From assembly GCF_000974445.1 (NCBI RefSeq), contig NZ_BBOJ01000022.1, positions 1 to 64,000 on the forward strand: a stretch of DNA of 64,000 nt, written 5' to 3'. Under the pieces are notes generated by a model that had not been told where the DNA came from, did not search any database, and was given only the letters and a program-made list of their open reading frames with translations. Shown here piece after piece: positions 19,886 through 28,389 of this stretch (its first letter is position 1; the number at the start of each line of letters is the position of its first letter). The DNA is from Lentzea aerocolonigenes (GTDB taxonomy: Bacteria; Actinomycetota; Actinomycetes; Mycobacteriales; Pseudonocardiaceae). The position numbers and the translations under genes are program-made.

Positions 19886-19923
19886 TGGTCCAGACAACTG
19901 GGAAAGGTAGGAGTTCTGGACCA
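19886..19923 (-). promoter_or_regulatory. Pair of GntR/DasR-like half palindromes upstream of GH95
   Basis: TGGTCCAGA (19886-19894) and TCTGGACCA (19915-19923) form a 9-bp inverted repeat 60-97 bp before the GH95 start. Each arm resembles the DasR consensus TGGTCTAGACCA; the left one with its flank, TGGTCCAGACAA, matches 10 of 12. It could bind a GntR-family sugar regulator, or the divergent TetR. Confidence 0.4.
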
Positions 19924-20065
19924 CATCGCGCAAGACCCAACCAACCGCAACACGAAGCAACAACCGGGTGCTGCTCACCCTGCGATGTGGGTAAGACGCC
20001 TAGGATGTCCCGCCAAAGGGGCGGGGAGACGACGCACGAGCCGTGCCCTTGTACGAGGAGGTGGC

Positions 20066-20680
20066 ATGGCCGTGTCGACAACGGCGTTCAACGAGGGCAG
20101 GGTCCCCCAGCGGGGCCGTCCTCGCGACGCCAGCAGGGACGACGCATTACGTCAGGCAGCGCTCGAGGTGATGGCCGAGGTCGGGTACCGGGCCCTCACC
20201 ATGGACGCCGTGGCGGCCCGCGCGAGAGCGGGCAAAGCCACGATCTACCGGCGCTGGGAGTCGAAGCTCGATCTGGTGATCGACACGTGCACCCAGCTCG
20301 CCACGCAGAACCTCGCGGCACCGGACACCGGCTCACTCGCCGGCGACCTCCGCGAGTTCCTCTCGTCGTTCGCCGCGTTCCTCTCGGGACCGATCGGCAA
20401 GGCGGCTCAGGCACTGGTGGGCGAGCTGCCGCACGAGCCGGAGCTGGCGGCGGCGTTCCGCGAGACGTTCCTGATCTCGCAACGCGACGTGCTGCGCGGC
20501 ATCCTCGACCGCGCCGCCGAACGAGGCGAGCTGCGCGCCGACGCCCCGCGCGGCATGGCCGTCGAGATCGCGGGCGCGGCGCTGATCTACCGCCTGATGC
20601 TCACCGGCGACCCGCTCGACGAGCCGTTCGTGGAGAAGGTCGTCGAGCAGGTCCTGTTGCCGTTGGTGCAGGTGTCCTAG
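20066..20680 (+). CDS. TetR-family regulator beside GH95
   Basis: A 204-residue regulator with a basic N-terminus and a TetR helix-turn-helix near residues 25-70 (ALEVMAEVGYRALTMDAVAA, KATIYRRWESK). The C-terminal part resembles the TetR_C_11/AcrR-like ligand domain. ATG 20066 is preceded by GAGGAG at 5 nt; the longer frame is not needed. It diverges from the GH95-GH27 operon across 239 bp and may control it. Confidence 0.88.
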   Translation: MAVSTTAFNEGRVPQRGRPRDASRDDALRQAALEVMAEVGYRALTMDAVAARARAGKATIYRRWESKLDLVIDTCTQLATQNLAAPDTGSLAGDLREFLSSFAAFLSGPIGKAAQALVGELPHEPELAAAFRETFLISQRDVLRGILDRAAERGELRADAPRGMAVEIAGAALIYRLMLTGDPLDEPFVEKVVEQVLLPLVQVS

Positions 20681-20800
20681 CTGTACCTGGCCAACAGCCT
20701 TCGCCGCGTCTTCCGGCGCAAGGCAAGGCGTCTCGCGGCACCGGCCCCACGCCCACCAGGGCGAGAACCTGGGGCCGGCACCACGATGCCGGTTGCTGTC

Positions 20801-21022
20801 CTAGCGGAACAACTTGCGGACCAGCGCGAAGCCGACCACAGCGCCGACCGCGATCAGCGTGTACTTCACCTTGGGCTGGCTCAGCACGTCGAGCACGGAC
20901 GACTTGCCCTGCTCGACGAGCTTCTGCGGGTTCGCGCGCTCGCTGAGCTCGTCCAGGGTGGCGGCCAGCGCGGTGCGAGCCTGTTCGATCTCGCGCTGGA
21001 TGGTGTCGGGATCGCGAGCCAC
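20801..21022 (-). CDS. Small DUF3618 membrane protein
   Basis: A 73-residue protein. An N-terminal amphipathic helix RDPDTIQREIEQARTALAAT is the DUF3618 mark. A single membrane segment lies near residues 52-66 (LIAVGAVVGFALV), with a short basic tail RKLFR. GTG 21022 follows AGGAGG at 4 nt. The function of the family is not established; members often sit by phage-holin-like or stress genes. Here it lies alone next to a tRNA gene. Confidence 0.8.
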   Translation of the reverse strand: MARDPDTIQREIEQARTALAATLDELSERANPQKLVEQGKSSVLDVLSQPKVKYTLIAVGAVVGFALVRKLFR

Positions 21023-21142
21023 ATGTCCTCCTAGCAGCGGTTCTGCCCGCAACCGTAGTGGACGGCCCGGTGTTCGGCTTTGAGCGACCCACGTGCGCCC
21101 CGAGAGAGCGAGTACATGAGGGGCCGATAGGCTTCCACGCGA

Positions 21143-21216
21143 GGGGTCGTAGCCCAATTGGCAGAGGCACTGGGTTTAGGTCCCAGCCAGTGGGGGTTCG
21201 AGTCCCCCCGACCTCA
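21143..21216 (+). tRNA. tRNA with UAG anticodon and short variable arm (nominal tRNA-Leu)
   Basis: A complete 74-nt cloverleaf without encoded CCA. The acceptor stem is GGGGTCG/CGACCTC with one G-U pair and discriminator A. The D arm is GCC/GGC with the GG pair in its loop. The anticodon stem is CTGGG/CCCAG with loop TTTAGGT, giving anticodon UAG followed by G37. The variable region has only 5 nt (CCAGT). The T arm is GGGGG TTCGAGT CCCCC. By anticodon it reads CUA leucine codons, and A73 and G37 fit leucine. Bacterial tRNA-Leu normally has a long variable arm, so the charging enzyme is uncertain. It is not an amber suppressor, which would need CUA. Confidence 0.85.
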
Positions 21217-21274
21217 CTCGGTGGCGGTGAGCTCTGCTCGCGGAGGGCGCTCACCTGGCCATCTCGTGGTGTTT

Positions 21275-21295
21275 TGTGGGGGCGAAGCCCCCACA
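21275..21295 (-). terminator. GC-rich hairpin between the tRNA and the repeat array
   Basis: TGTGGGGGC (21275-21283) pairs with GCCCCCACA (21287-21295). Read on the minus strand the loop is close to a TTCG tetraloop, a stable terminator form, so it may end transcripts of the AfsR-like gene after the repeat array. It could also end the tRNA transcript. Confidence 0.45.
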
Positions 21296-21340
21296 CCCCA
21301 CCCGGCGGGCGGTGCCCCCGGACCCCCGCGCCGGGTGTGC

Positions 21341-21570
21341 GTTCAGCGGTCCGCCTCGGGATCGGACGCACGTTCAGCAGTCCGCGCCACGACCGGGCCG
21401 CGCGTTCAGCAGTCCGCTGCGTGACCCGGCCGCGCGTTCAGCAGTCCGCAGCGTGACCCGGCCGCGCGTTCAGCAGTCCGCTGCGTGACCCGGCTGCGCC
21501 TTCAGCGATCCACGCCATGACCCGGCCACGCGTTCAGCGATCCGCGGCGGGAGCCGGGGCGCGCGTTCAG
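21341..21570. repeat. Tandem array of eight units of about 32 bp
   Basis: GTTCAG-type units begin at 21341, 21372, 21404, 21436, 21468, 21500, 21532 and 21565, giving periods of 31, 32, 32, 32, 32, 32 and 33. The core is CGCGTTCAGCAGTCCGC, followed by a less conserved part ending near GACCCGGCCG. The central four units are nearly identical. The period is not a multiple of three and there are no spacers, so it is neither coding repeat nor CRISPR. It fills the space between the tRNA hairpin and the 3' end of the AfsR-like gene and just overlaps that gene's stop. Confidence 0.85.
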
Positions 21571-22592
21571 CCGCTTCCCTGTTCGGCGAGCCGTTCGCGG
21601 CCGTAGAGCCGCACGGACTCCAGCTGCTCGAAGCTCCCGCCGGACGTCGTCAGCAGCGACTTGGTCACCAGCGCCGACAGCACGGCCAGCACCCGGTCCG
21701 GCGGCAGGTCGCAGGCCGCCACCGCGAGGTCGAGCCCGAAGCTCGGGAACGCCGAGAGGCACCGGAAGACGTGCTGCTCGTCGGCGCTGAGGCGGTCGTA
21801 GCTCCAGCCGATGGCGGCGCGCAGGCTCCGGTGGCGTTCGGCGGCGGTGCGGTTGCCGCGGTTGAGCAGTTCCAGGCGGTCGTCCAGGCGGGCGAGCAGC
21901 TCCGCGACCGGCAGCACCGTCACGAGTCTGGCGGCGAGCTCGATCGCCAGCGGCAGCCGGTCCAGGCGCAGGCACAGCGCGGCCAACGTGTCCTCCTCGT
22001 CCAGGCGCAGGCCGAGCTGGTTGGCGCGGGCGCGGTCGGCGAACAGGTTCACGGCGTGTTTCAAAGGCAACGGCTGGACCGTGAACAGCACCTCGCCCGG
22101 CACCCGCAGCGGCTCCCGGCTCGTCGCTATCACCCGCACGCCGGGGCAGCCGAGCAGCAACGGCTCCAGCAGCGCCGCACAGTCCGCGGCGACGTGCTCG
22201 CAGTTGTCCAGCACCAGCACCGCCGTCCGGCCCGTCAGCGCGCGCACCAGGGCGCTCAACGCGGGGATCACGCCGAGCGCCGTCGCGCACGCCTGAACGA
22301 CATCCGATTCCGGCGAGAGCTCGACCCACACCGCCCCCGTCGCGAACTCCTTGGCCAGCCTGCTCTTCCCCACGCCGGCGGGCCCGACGAGGGTGAGCAC
22401 GCGGGCGTCGCGGAGATTGCCGAGACGTTCCAAGTCGTCGTCACGGCCGATGAAACTGTCCAGTGCCGTAACGGGTTCACTCGCGCGTTGCCGGTAAGCG
22501 CGCTGACGGCAGGCGTTCGAGCAGTACCGCACGTGTCTGCGTCTGGAGGTCGCGACGCCGCAGGTCGCACACGTCCCCACCTGGTCGGCCAT
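21567..22592 (-). CDS. AfsR/LuxR-like STAND ATPase, short, with N-terminal zinc finger
   Basis: A 341-residue protein. The N-terminus has CATC...CSNAC-type cysteines (residues about 7-30, then RQRAYRQRA), a small zinc-binding motif seen before some actinobacterial ATPases. A P-loop (LVGPAGVGKSRLA) is near 63-75 and Walker B VLVLDNCEH near 125. RVIATSREPLRVPGE, then winged-helix sequence (AAIGWSYDRLSADEQHVFRCLSAF), follow. It ends soon after (ERLAEQGSG), without the TPR or LuxR region found in full-length relatives, just where the tandem repeat begins. It may be a 3'-truncated regulator. ATG 22592 lies 7 nt after TACGAT on its strand, which suggests a leaderless mRNA. Confidence 0.75.
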   Translation of the reverse strand: MADQVGTCATCGVATSRRRHVRYCSNACRQRAYRQRASEPVTALDSFIGRDDDLERLGNLRDARVLTLVGPAGVGKSRLAKEFATGAVWVELSPESDVVQACATALGVIPALSALVRALTGRTAVLVLDNCEHVAADCAALLEPLLLGCPGVRVIATSREPLRVPGEVLFTVQPLPLKHAVNLFADRARANQLGLRLDEEDTLAALCLRLDRLPLAIELAARLVTVLPVAELLARLDDRLELLNRGNRTAAERHRSLRAAIGWSYDRLSADEQHVFRCLSAFPSFGLDLAVAACDLPPDRVLAVLSALVTKSLLTTSGGSFEQLESVRLYGRERLAEQGSG

Positions 22593-22719
22593 CGCACGGA
22601 TCGTAGTCAAACGATTACACCTGTAGAAAGCCCTTTCCGATCACCTGTGGACCAAAGGCGCTTGAGCGCGTATACATCGGATGTGTCGCCGCCGCGACCG
22701 AGGTCTTGGAGGATTGGAC

Positions 22720-25329
22720 ATGCGGTTGTCCACCGTGCGGTGGCGCGCGGCCGGGTTGCTCGCCATCGCACTGACGGCAGGCGTCACAATTCCTGTAGCA
22801 GCACAAGAAACTAGCGCAACACCCAAGGCCGTGGTGACGGTCTCGAACGGCGTTCCGACACTGTCGGTGACGCGGGGCGGCACCACGGTGCTGGAGCCGA
22901 GCCCGTTGGGCGTGGTGACGGAAAGAGCGGATCTTTCCACAGGTCTGCGCCTGACCGGGCGGACCGAGCGGCGTGTGGTCGAGCACTACACCGCGTCGTC
23001 GGGCAAGCAGCGGCAGCGGACGGTGGCCCACAAGGAGGAGCGCTACTCGTTCGCCGGTGCGGCCCGTCTGGACGTGGTCGTGCGCACGGCGGCGGATGGT
23101 GTCGCGTACCGGTACGAGCTGCCTGCGGGCTTGGGCAACGTGCTGCGAGAGACGTCGGCGTTCGTGGTTCCGTCCGCTGCGACGGCGTGGATCGCGAAGT
23201 ACCGGCGCGACTACGAGAACCCGTTCGTGCAGATGAACGCTCTCACCGCGGAAACGGCCGAGTACCTGCATCCGGCGCTGTTCGAGACTTCCAGCGGCGT
23301 GTACGCGCTGCTCACCGAGTCCGCTGTGGACGGTCGGCACTCGGGTGCGCGGCTCGTGCACACCGCCGGCTCACCGGCGTACGCGATCAAGTACTGGGAC
23401 GAGCAGGTGACCGTGGACGGCCCGTGGCAGTCGCCGTGGCGCACGGCCGTCGTCGGCTCGTTGGCGGACGTCTCCACGTCGACCCTCGTGGACGACCTGG
23501 CGCCTCGGTCGAAGGTGCGCGACACGTCGTGGATCAAGCCCGGCAAGGTGTTCTGGAGCTGGCTCGCCGGTGGCCGCGAGGCAGGTCAGAGCCTCGCGAC
23601 GCAGAAGCGGTACGTGGACTACGCGGCGCAGCACGGCTGGCCGTACGCGCTGGTGGACGCCGGTTGGTACTTCGACCCGAACTGGGACTACGACCCGACG
23701 TGGGAGCAGACGTCGTGGATTCCCGAGCTGGTGTCGTACGCGCGCGCTCGCGGCGTGAAGATCCATCTCTGGATCCACTACGACGAACTCGACACTCCCG
23801 CGGAGAGCGCCACGCGGCTCGCATTGTTCGAGAAGTGGGGCATCGCGGGCGTGAAGATCGACTTCATGGACTCCGACGGCCAGGACCGCTACCGCTGGTA
23901 CGACCGCATCCTCGCGGAGACCGCCGCGCACAAGTTGTTGGTGAACTTCCACGGCTCGACGATCCCGCACGGCATTCACCGCACATGGCCACACGTCATG
24001 ACGATGGAAGCCGTACACGGCGGTGAGAAGTCCTCTGGCCTGACAGGAGCTCATCTGACCGCATTGCCGTTCACGCGCGGTGTCGTCGGAGGCATGGACT
24101 ACACGCCGTTGGCCTGGCACCGCCCGTCACGCACCACCTCCGACGCGCACGAGCTCGCGCTGACCGTGATCTACGAGTCGGGTCTCGCGAACCTCGCCGG
24201 ACGACCCGAGGACTACGCCGCACGCCCCGTCGCCGAACGCTTCATCGACCAGGTGCCGACCGCGTGGGACGAGACGCGTCTGCTGTCAGGTCGTCCGGCC
24301 GACCACTCGGTGTTCGCCCGGCGCTCTGGCGACCGGTGGTTCGTCGGCGGCGGGTACTCCGGTGCCGCGCGCACCGTGTCCGTACCGTTCGACCTGCCCG
24401 CGGGCCGGTGGCGGGTGGAGATCACCAGGGACGGCCCCGCCGGCCTCGTGCGCGAGGTGCGCAACGTCCGGGCCGGAGACGCGCTGACGCTGGACGTGGC
24501 GGCCAACGGCGGTTTCGCGGCCATCGCCTGCCGTGGCTCGTCGTGCGAACGACCGGTGCGTGCGGTGCCGTCGACGTCGGTGACGGCTTCCGCGCGTGGG
24601 TTCTCGGTGACGGGGTTGTTCCAGACGCGGGAGGACGTGCGAAACGTGACGCTGGCGCCGCGCGTCCCTGCGGGCTGGTCGGTGTCCGGCGCTCCGGTCA
24701 CGTCGCGTTCGGTGCGCCCCGGACAGGCGTTGTCGGGCACGTGGACCGTCGTCCCACCTGCCGCGCCCACGTCCTACGGCTACTTCGACATCCCGGTCGT
24801 CGCGACGTTCAACGGTGGTGTGGAGTCGGAGCAGACCGCACGGGTGCACCTGGTCCGGCCGCTGTCCGACTCGTGGTCGTACCTGAGCGACCGGCCGTGG
24901 GTGTCCGCTGTCGGCGGTGACGGCCCGGTCGAGAAGGACATCTCCAACGGCGGCACCGCGGCGCTCGACGGCCGTGGCATCGCTCTGCGCCGCGTGACCT
25001 ACGGCAAGGGTCTCGGCACACACGCCTCGTCCGAGATCACCTACGCACTGGACGCCCGCTGCACGGGTTTCGCCGCGTCGGTGGGCGTCGACGACGAGGC
25101 GGGCCTGGACGTGGCACGGCAACGCGTGGGCGGCACGGTGTCGTTCCAGGTGCTCGGCGACGGCGTGGTGCTGACGGATTCCGGCGTGCTCGGCGTGCGC
25201 TCACCCGCGCGTGAGCTGGCCGTGGACGTGACCGGCGTGAGGACTCTCACCCTGCGCGTCTCAGATGGCGGCGACGGTACGACGAACGACCACGCTTCCT
25301 GGGCCGACGCGAGGATTCGCTGCTCCTGA
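22720..25329 (+). CDS. Secreted GH97-family alpha-glycosidase with NEW3 and NPCBM domains
   Basis: An 869-residue exported enzyme. A signal peptide covers about 1-28. The GH97 N-terminal super-beta-sandwich is about 35-260. The catalytic barrel is about 270-530 (FWSWLAGG, YVDYAAQHGWPYALVDAGW, VKIDFMDSDGQ). The Asp at about 381 in KIDFMD is where retaining alpha-galactosidases of GH97 have their nucleophile, so retaining alpha-galactosidase is likelier than inverting glucosidase. A GH97 C-terminal domain, a NEW3-like Ig domain (about 625-710) and a C-terminal NPCBM domain (about 725-869, GLGTHASSEITYALD) follow. ATG 22720 follows GGAGG. TATACAT lies about 45 bp before the start, and a TGGACCA half-site like those at GH95 lies at 22648-22654. 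Confidence 0.88.
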   Translation: MRLSTVRWRAAGLLAIALTAGVTIPVAAQETSATPKAVVTVSNGVPTLSVTRGGTTVLEPSPLGVVTERADLSTGLRLTGRTERRVVEHYTASSGKQRQRTVAHKEERYSFAGAARLDVVVRTAADGVAYRYELPAGLGNVLRETSAFVVPSAATAWIAKYRRDYENPFVQMNALTAETAEYLHPALFETSSGVYALLTESAVDGRHSGARLVHTAGSPAYAIKYWDEQVTVDGPWQSPWRTAVVGSLADVSTSTLVDDLAPRSKVRDTSWIKPGKVFWSWLAGGREAGQSLATQKRYVDYAAQHGWPYALVDAGWYFDPNWDYDPTWEQTSWIPELVSYARARGVKIHLWIHYDELDTPAESATRLALFEKWGIAGVKIDFMDSDGQDRYRWYDRILAETAAHKLLVNFHGSTIPHGIHRTWPHVMTMEAVHGGEKSSGLTGAHLTALPFTRGVVGGMDYTPLAWHRPSRTTSDAHELALTVIYESGLANLAGRPEDYAARPVAERFIDQVPTAWDETRLLSGRPADHSVFARRSGDRWFVGGGYSGAARTVSVPFDLPAGRWRVEITRDGPAGLVREVRNVRAGDALTLDVAANGGFAAIACRGSSCERPVRAVPSTSVTASARGFSVTGLFQTREDVRNVTLAPRVPAGWSVSGAPVTSRSVRPGQALSGTWTVVPPAAPTSYGYFDIPVVATFNGGVESEQTARVHLVRPLSDSWSYLSDRPWVSAVGGDGPVEKDISNGGTAALDGRGIALRRVTYGKGLGTHASSEITYALDARCTGFAASVGVDDEAGLDVARQRVGGTVSFQVLGDGVVLTDSGVLGVRSPARELAVDVTGVRTLTLRVSDGGDGTTNDHASWADARIRCS

Positions 25330-25345
25330 CGGTTTTCCGCGGTAG

Positions 25346-25371
25346 CCGGGGTGGGGCTTTCCCCACCCCGG
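25346..25371 (+). terminator. Strong hairpin after GH97
   Basis: CCGGGGTGGGG, loop CTTT, CCCCACCCCGG: an 11-bp perfect stem 17 bases past the GH97 stop. There is no long T run. Confidence 0.75.
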
Positions 25372-25424
25372 TTCTGCGGCTCACACCACTGTCCTCTCAG
25401 CTCGTCGTCCGTAACTTGGACTCC

Positions 25425-26057
25425 ATGAACCTGGTCGACTGGGTCACCGACCTGATGCACGTGGCCGGCGCACCCGGAGCGGCGCTGGCGATCGCGCTGG
25501 AGAACCTCTTCCCACCGCTGCCGAGCGAGTTCTTCCTGCCCCTGGCCGGTTTCACCGCGGCCCAGGGCAGGATGTCGCTGCTGGACGCCATCCTCTGGAC
25601 CACCTCGGGCTCCGTCGCGGGCGCACTGGTCCTGTACTGGATCGGCGCCGTGCTGGGCCGGGACCGAGTCCGCCGCGTCACCGCCCGCATGCCACTGGTC
25701 CGCCTGTCCGATGTGGACAAGACCGAGGCCTGGTTCCTGCGCAACGGCTACCGCGCGGTCTTCTTCGGCCGCATGATCCCGGTGTTCCGCAGCCTGATCT
25801 CGATCCCGGCCGGAATCGAGCGCATGCGAATGGCGCCGTTCCTCGCCTACACGGCAGCCGGCAGCCTGCTGTGGAACACGGCACTGATCCTGGCCGGCTA
25901 CCTGCTGGGCGACAACTGGCACCTGGTCGAGCAGTACGTCGGCATCATGTCGAAGGTCGTGCTGGGACTGGCGGCCGTGGCGGTGGTGTTCTTCGTGGTG
26001 TCACGCCTGGTGCGGGCGAGAAAGGCCGAACCGGAGGCTGCCCGGACGCGCTCCTGA
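25425..26057 (+). CDS. DedA-family membrane protein
   Basis: A 210-residue integral membrane protein of the DedA/SNARE-associated family, linked to lipid carrier flipping and membrane homeostasis. The family signature appears as ENLFPPLPSEFFLPLAGF (about residues 27-44) and FFGRMIPVFRSLISIPAGIERM (about 115-136). Four to five hydrophobic segments are visible, the last at about 176-198, with a basic tail. ATG 25425 lies 7 nt after TAACTT (25412-25417), so it is probably leaderless. It stands alone between the GH97 terminator and the convergent UvrA-like gene. Confidence 0.9.
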   Translation: MNLVDWVTDLMHVAGAPGAALAIALENLFPPLPSEFFLPLAGFTAAQGRMSLLDAILWTTSGSVAGALVLYWIGAVLGRDRVRRVTARMPLVRLSDVDKTEAWFLRNGYRAVFFGRMIPVFRSLISIPAGIERMRMAPFLAYTAAGSLLWNTALILAGYLLGDNWHLVEQYVGIMSKVVLGLAAVAVVFFVVSRLVRARKAEPEAARTRS

Positions 26058-26076
26058 GCAGCACCGGCCCCGGCGT

Positions 26077-28359
26077 TCATCCCTTCACGTACGTCCGCAG
26101 GTGCTGAGCCGTCACCGTCTCACCGGACGCGATGAGGTCCTGCGGCGTCCCCGTGAACACGACCTTGCCACCGTCGTGCCCAGCCCCGGGCCCCATGTCG
26201 ACGATCCAGTCGGCGTGCGCCATCACGGCCTGGTGGTGCTCGATCACCACGACGGTGTTCCCGTTGTCCACCAACCGATCCAGCAACCCGAGCAACTGGT
26301 CCACATCAGCCAGGTGCAGCCCGGTCGTGGGTTCGTCGAGCACGTACACCGACCCCTTGTCGGTCATGTTGATCGCGAGCTTCAACCGCTGCCGCTCACC
26401 ACCGGACAACGTGTTCAGCGGCTGCCCGAGCCCGAGGTACCCCAGCCCCACGTCCACGAGCCGGTCCAGGATCACCTTCGTCGGCCCGTCGGCGAAGAAC
26501 GAGGCCGCAGCGGCGATCGGCATCTCCAGCACTTCGGCGATGTTCTTGCCGTTGAGCTTGTACCCCAGCACCTTCTGCGTGTACCGCTTGCCGCCGCACT
26601 CCTCGCACACGGTGGCGACGCCCGCCATCATCGCGAGGTCGGTGTAGATCAGGCCGATGCCCTTGCAGTTCGGGCACGCGCCGTCGGAGTTGGCGCTGAA
26701 CAGCGAGTCCTTGACGTTGTTGGCCTTGGCGAACGCCTTGCGGATGTGGTCGAGCATGCCCGTGTAGGTGGCGGGGTTCGAGCGCTTCGAGCCGCGGATG
26801 GGCGACTGGTCGACCTTGACCACGTCGGCACGCGAACCGAGCGAGCCGTGGATCAGCGACGACTTGCCGGAGCCCGCCACACCCGTCACGACGGTGAGCA
26901 CGCCGAGGGGGATGTCCACGGAGACGTTCTTGAGGTTGTGCAGCTTCGCGCCCTTGACCGAGATCTTGCCCTTGAACCCGCGCACCTGGTCGCGCAGGCC
27001 CACCTTGTGGTCGAGGTGCGTGCCCGTCAACGTGCCGGACTTGCGCAGGCCCGCCAGGTCGCCGGTGTAGCAGAGCTCGCCGCCGTGCACGCCGGCGCCG
27101 GGGCCGAGGTCGACGACGTGGTCCGCGATCGCGATGGCCTCGGGCTTGTGCTCTACGACGAGGACGGTGTTCCCCTTGTCCCGCAGGCGGAGCAGCAGGT
27201 CGTTCATCCGCTCGATGTCGTGCGGGTGCAGTCCGGTGGTGGGCTCGTCGAAGACGTACGTCACGTCGGTGAGCGCGGAGCCGAGGTGCCGCACCATCTT
27301 CACGCGCTGCGCCTCACCACCGGACAGCGTGCCGGACTCGCGGTCCAGCGACAGGTACCCCAGGCCGATCTCGACCAGGGAGTCCAAGGTGTTCAGCAGG
27401 TTCGCCAGGAGGGGCGCCACCTCGGAGTCGTCGACCTTGCGCAGGAACGTGGCCAGGTCGCTGATCTGCATCGAGGACAGCTCCGCGATGTTCTTGCCCT
27501 TGATCTTGCAGCCGAGCGCGGCCTGGTTGAGCCTGGTGCCGTTGCAGGCGTTGCAGGTCGTGAACGTCATGGCGCGGTCCATCCACGCCCGCACGTGCGG
27601 CTGGACCGTGTCGCGTTCCTTGCCCGCGTAGATCCGGTCGAACTTGACCAGCAGGCCCTCGTAGTTGAAGTTGAACTTGTCCCGCTTGAGCTTCTGCGCC
27701 GGAGCGTGGAGGAAGAGCTCCCACTCCTTCTTCGTGAAGTTCTTGAGCTTCTTGTCCATGTCGAAGAACTCCGACATGTTGTAGGTCTGCCAGTACTGCG
27801 AGCGCGGGTGGAAGTTCGGGATCGTGATGGCGCCCTCGTTGAGGGACTTCTCGACGTCGTACATCTCGTTCAGGTCCAGGCCGCGGGCACTGCCGATGCC
27901 CTCGCACTCCGGGCACATGCCGTCGGTCGAGTTGAAGCTGAACGCGGTGGACGTGCCGATGTGCGGCTTGCCGAGCCGGCTGAACACGATGCGCAGCATG
28001 GTGTGCGCGTCGGTGGCGGTGCCGACCGTCGAACGCGAGTTCGCGCCCATGCGTTCCTGGTCGACGATGATCGCGGCGCTGAGGTTGCGCAGCTCGTCGA
28101 CGTCCGGGCGGCCCAGGTTCGGCATCATGGCCTGCAGGAACGCCGTGTAGGTCTCGTTGATGAGCCGCTGCGACTCGGCGGCGATCGTGCCGAACACGAG
28201 CGACGACTTCCCCGACCCGGACACACCAGTGAAGACGGTGAGGCGGCGCTTGGGGATGTCCAGCGAGACGTTGCGCAGGTTGTTCTCCCGCGCCCCGCGC
28301 ACCTCGATCACGTCGTGGCTGTCGGCGGCGATTGGTTCCTGTCCACGCTTGCGGCTCAT
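26077..28359 (-). CDS. UvrA-like ABC ATPase (UvrA2/DrrC type)
   Basis: A 760-residue protein with two ABC cassettes of UvrA type. The first P-loop is [10 protein letters not shown] (near 45), with signature LSGGEAQRV (near 352). The second P-loop is [10 protein letters not shown] (near 492), with LSGGERQRL (near 672). Zinc-finger cysteines are present in both halves ([32 protein letters not shown]). At about 760 residues it is shorter than UvrA (about 950) and seems to lack most of the UvrB-binding region, as in UvrA2 and DrrC, which protect against DNA-intercalating drugs. ATG 28359 is 30 bases after the flavoprotein gene on the same strand, so they are probably co-transcribed. Confidence 0.88.
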   Translation of the reverse strand: MSRKRGQEPIAADSHDVIEVRGARENNLRNVSLDIPKRRLTVFTGVSGSGKSSLVFGTIAAESQRLINETYTAFLQAMMPNLGRPDVDELRNLSAAIIVDQERMGANSRSTVGTATDAHTMLRIVFSRLGKPHIGTSTAFSFNSTDGMCPECEGIGSARGLDLNEMYDVEKSLNEGAITIPNFHPRSQYWQTYNMSEFFDMDKKLKNFTKKEWELFLHAPAQKLKRDKFNFNYEGLLVKFDRIYAGKERDTVQPHVRAWMDRAMTFTTCNACNGTRLNQAALGCKIKGKNIAELSSMQISDLATFLRKVDDSEVAPLLANLLNTLDSLVEIGLGYLSLDRESGTLSGGEAQRVKMVRHLGSALTDVTYVFDEPTTGLHPHDIERMNDLLLRLRDKGNTVLVVEHKPEAIAIADHVVDLGPGAGVHGGELCYTGDLAGLRKSGTLTGTHLDHKVGLRDQVRGFKGKISVKGAKLHNLKNVSVDIPLGVLTVVTGVAGSGKSSLIHGSLGSRADVVKVDQSPIRGSKRSNPATYTGMLDHIRKAFAKANNVKDSLFSANSDGACPNCKGIGLIYTDLAMMAGVATVCEECGGKRYTQKVLGYKLNGKNIAEVLEMPIAAAASFFADGPTKVILDRLVDVGLGYLGLGQPLNTLSGGERQRLKLAINMTDKGSVYVLDEPTTGLHLADVDQLLGLLDRLVDNGNTVVVIEHHQAVMAHADWIVDMGPGAGHDGGKVVFTGTPQDLIASGETVTAQHLRTYVKG

Positions 28360-28389
28360 CGCACGACGGTCCCGCGCGCCGGTCGATCG

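Noticed and set aside
21143-21216. Amber suppressor tRNA
   Set aside because: The anticodon is UAG, which pairs with CUA codons. Reading UAG stops needs anticodon CUA.
21341-21570. CRISPR array
   Set aside because: The units are contiguous at 31-33 bp with no unique spacers, and no cas gene is near.
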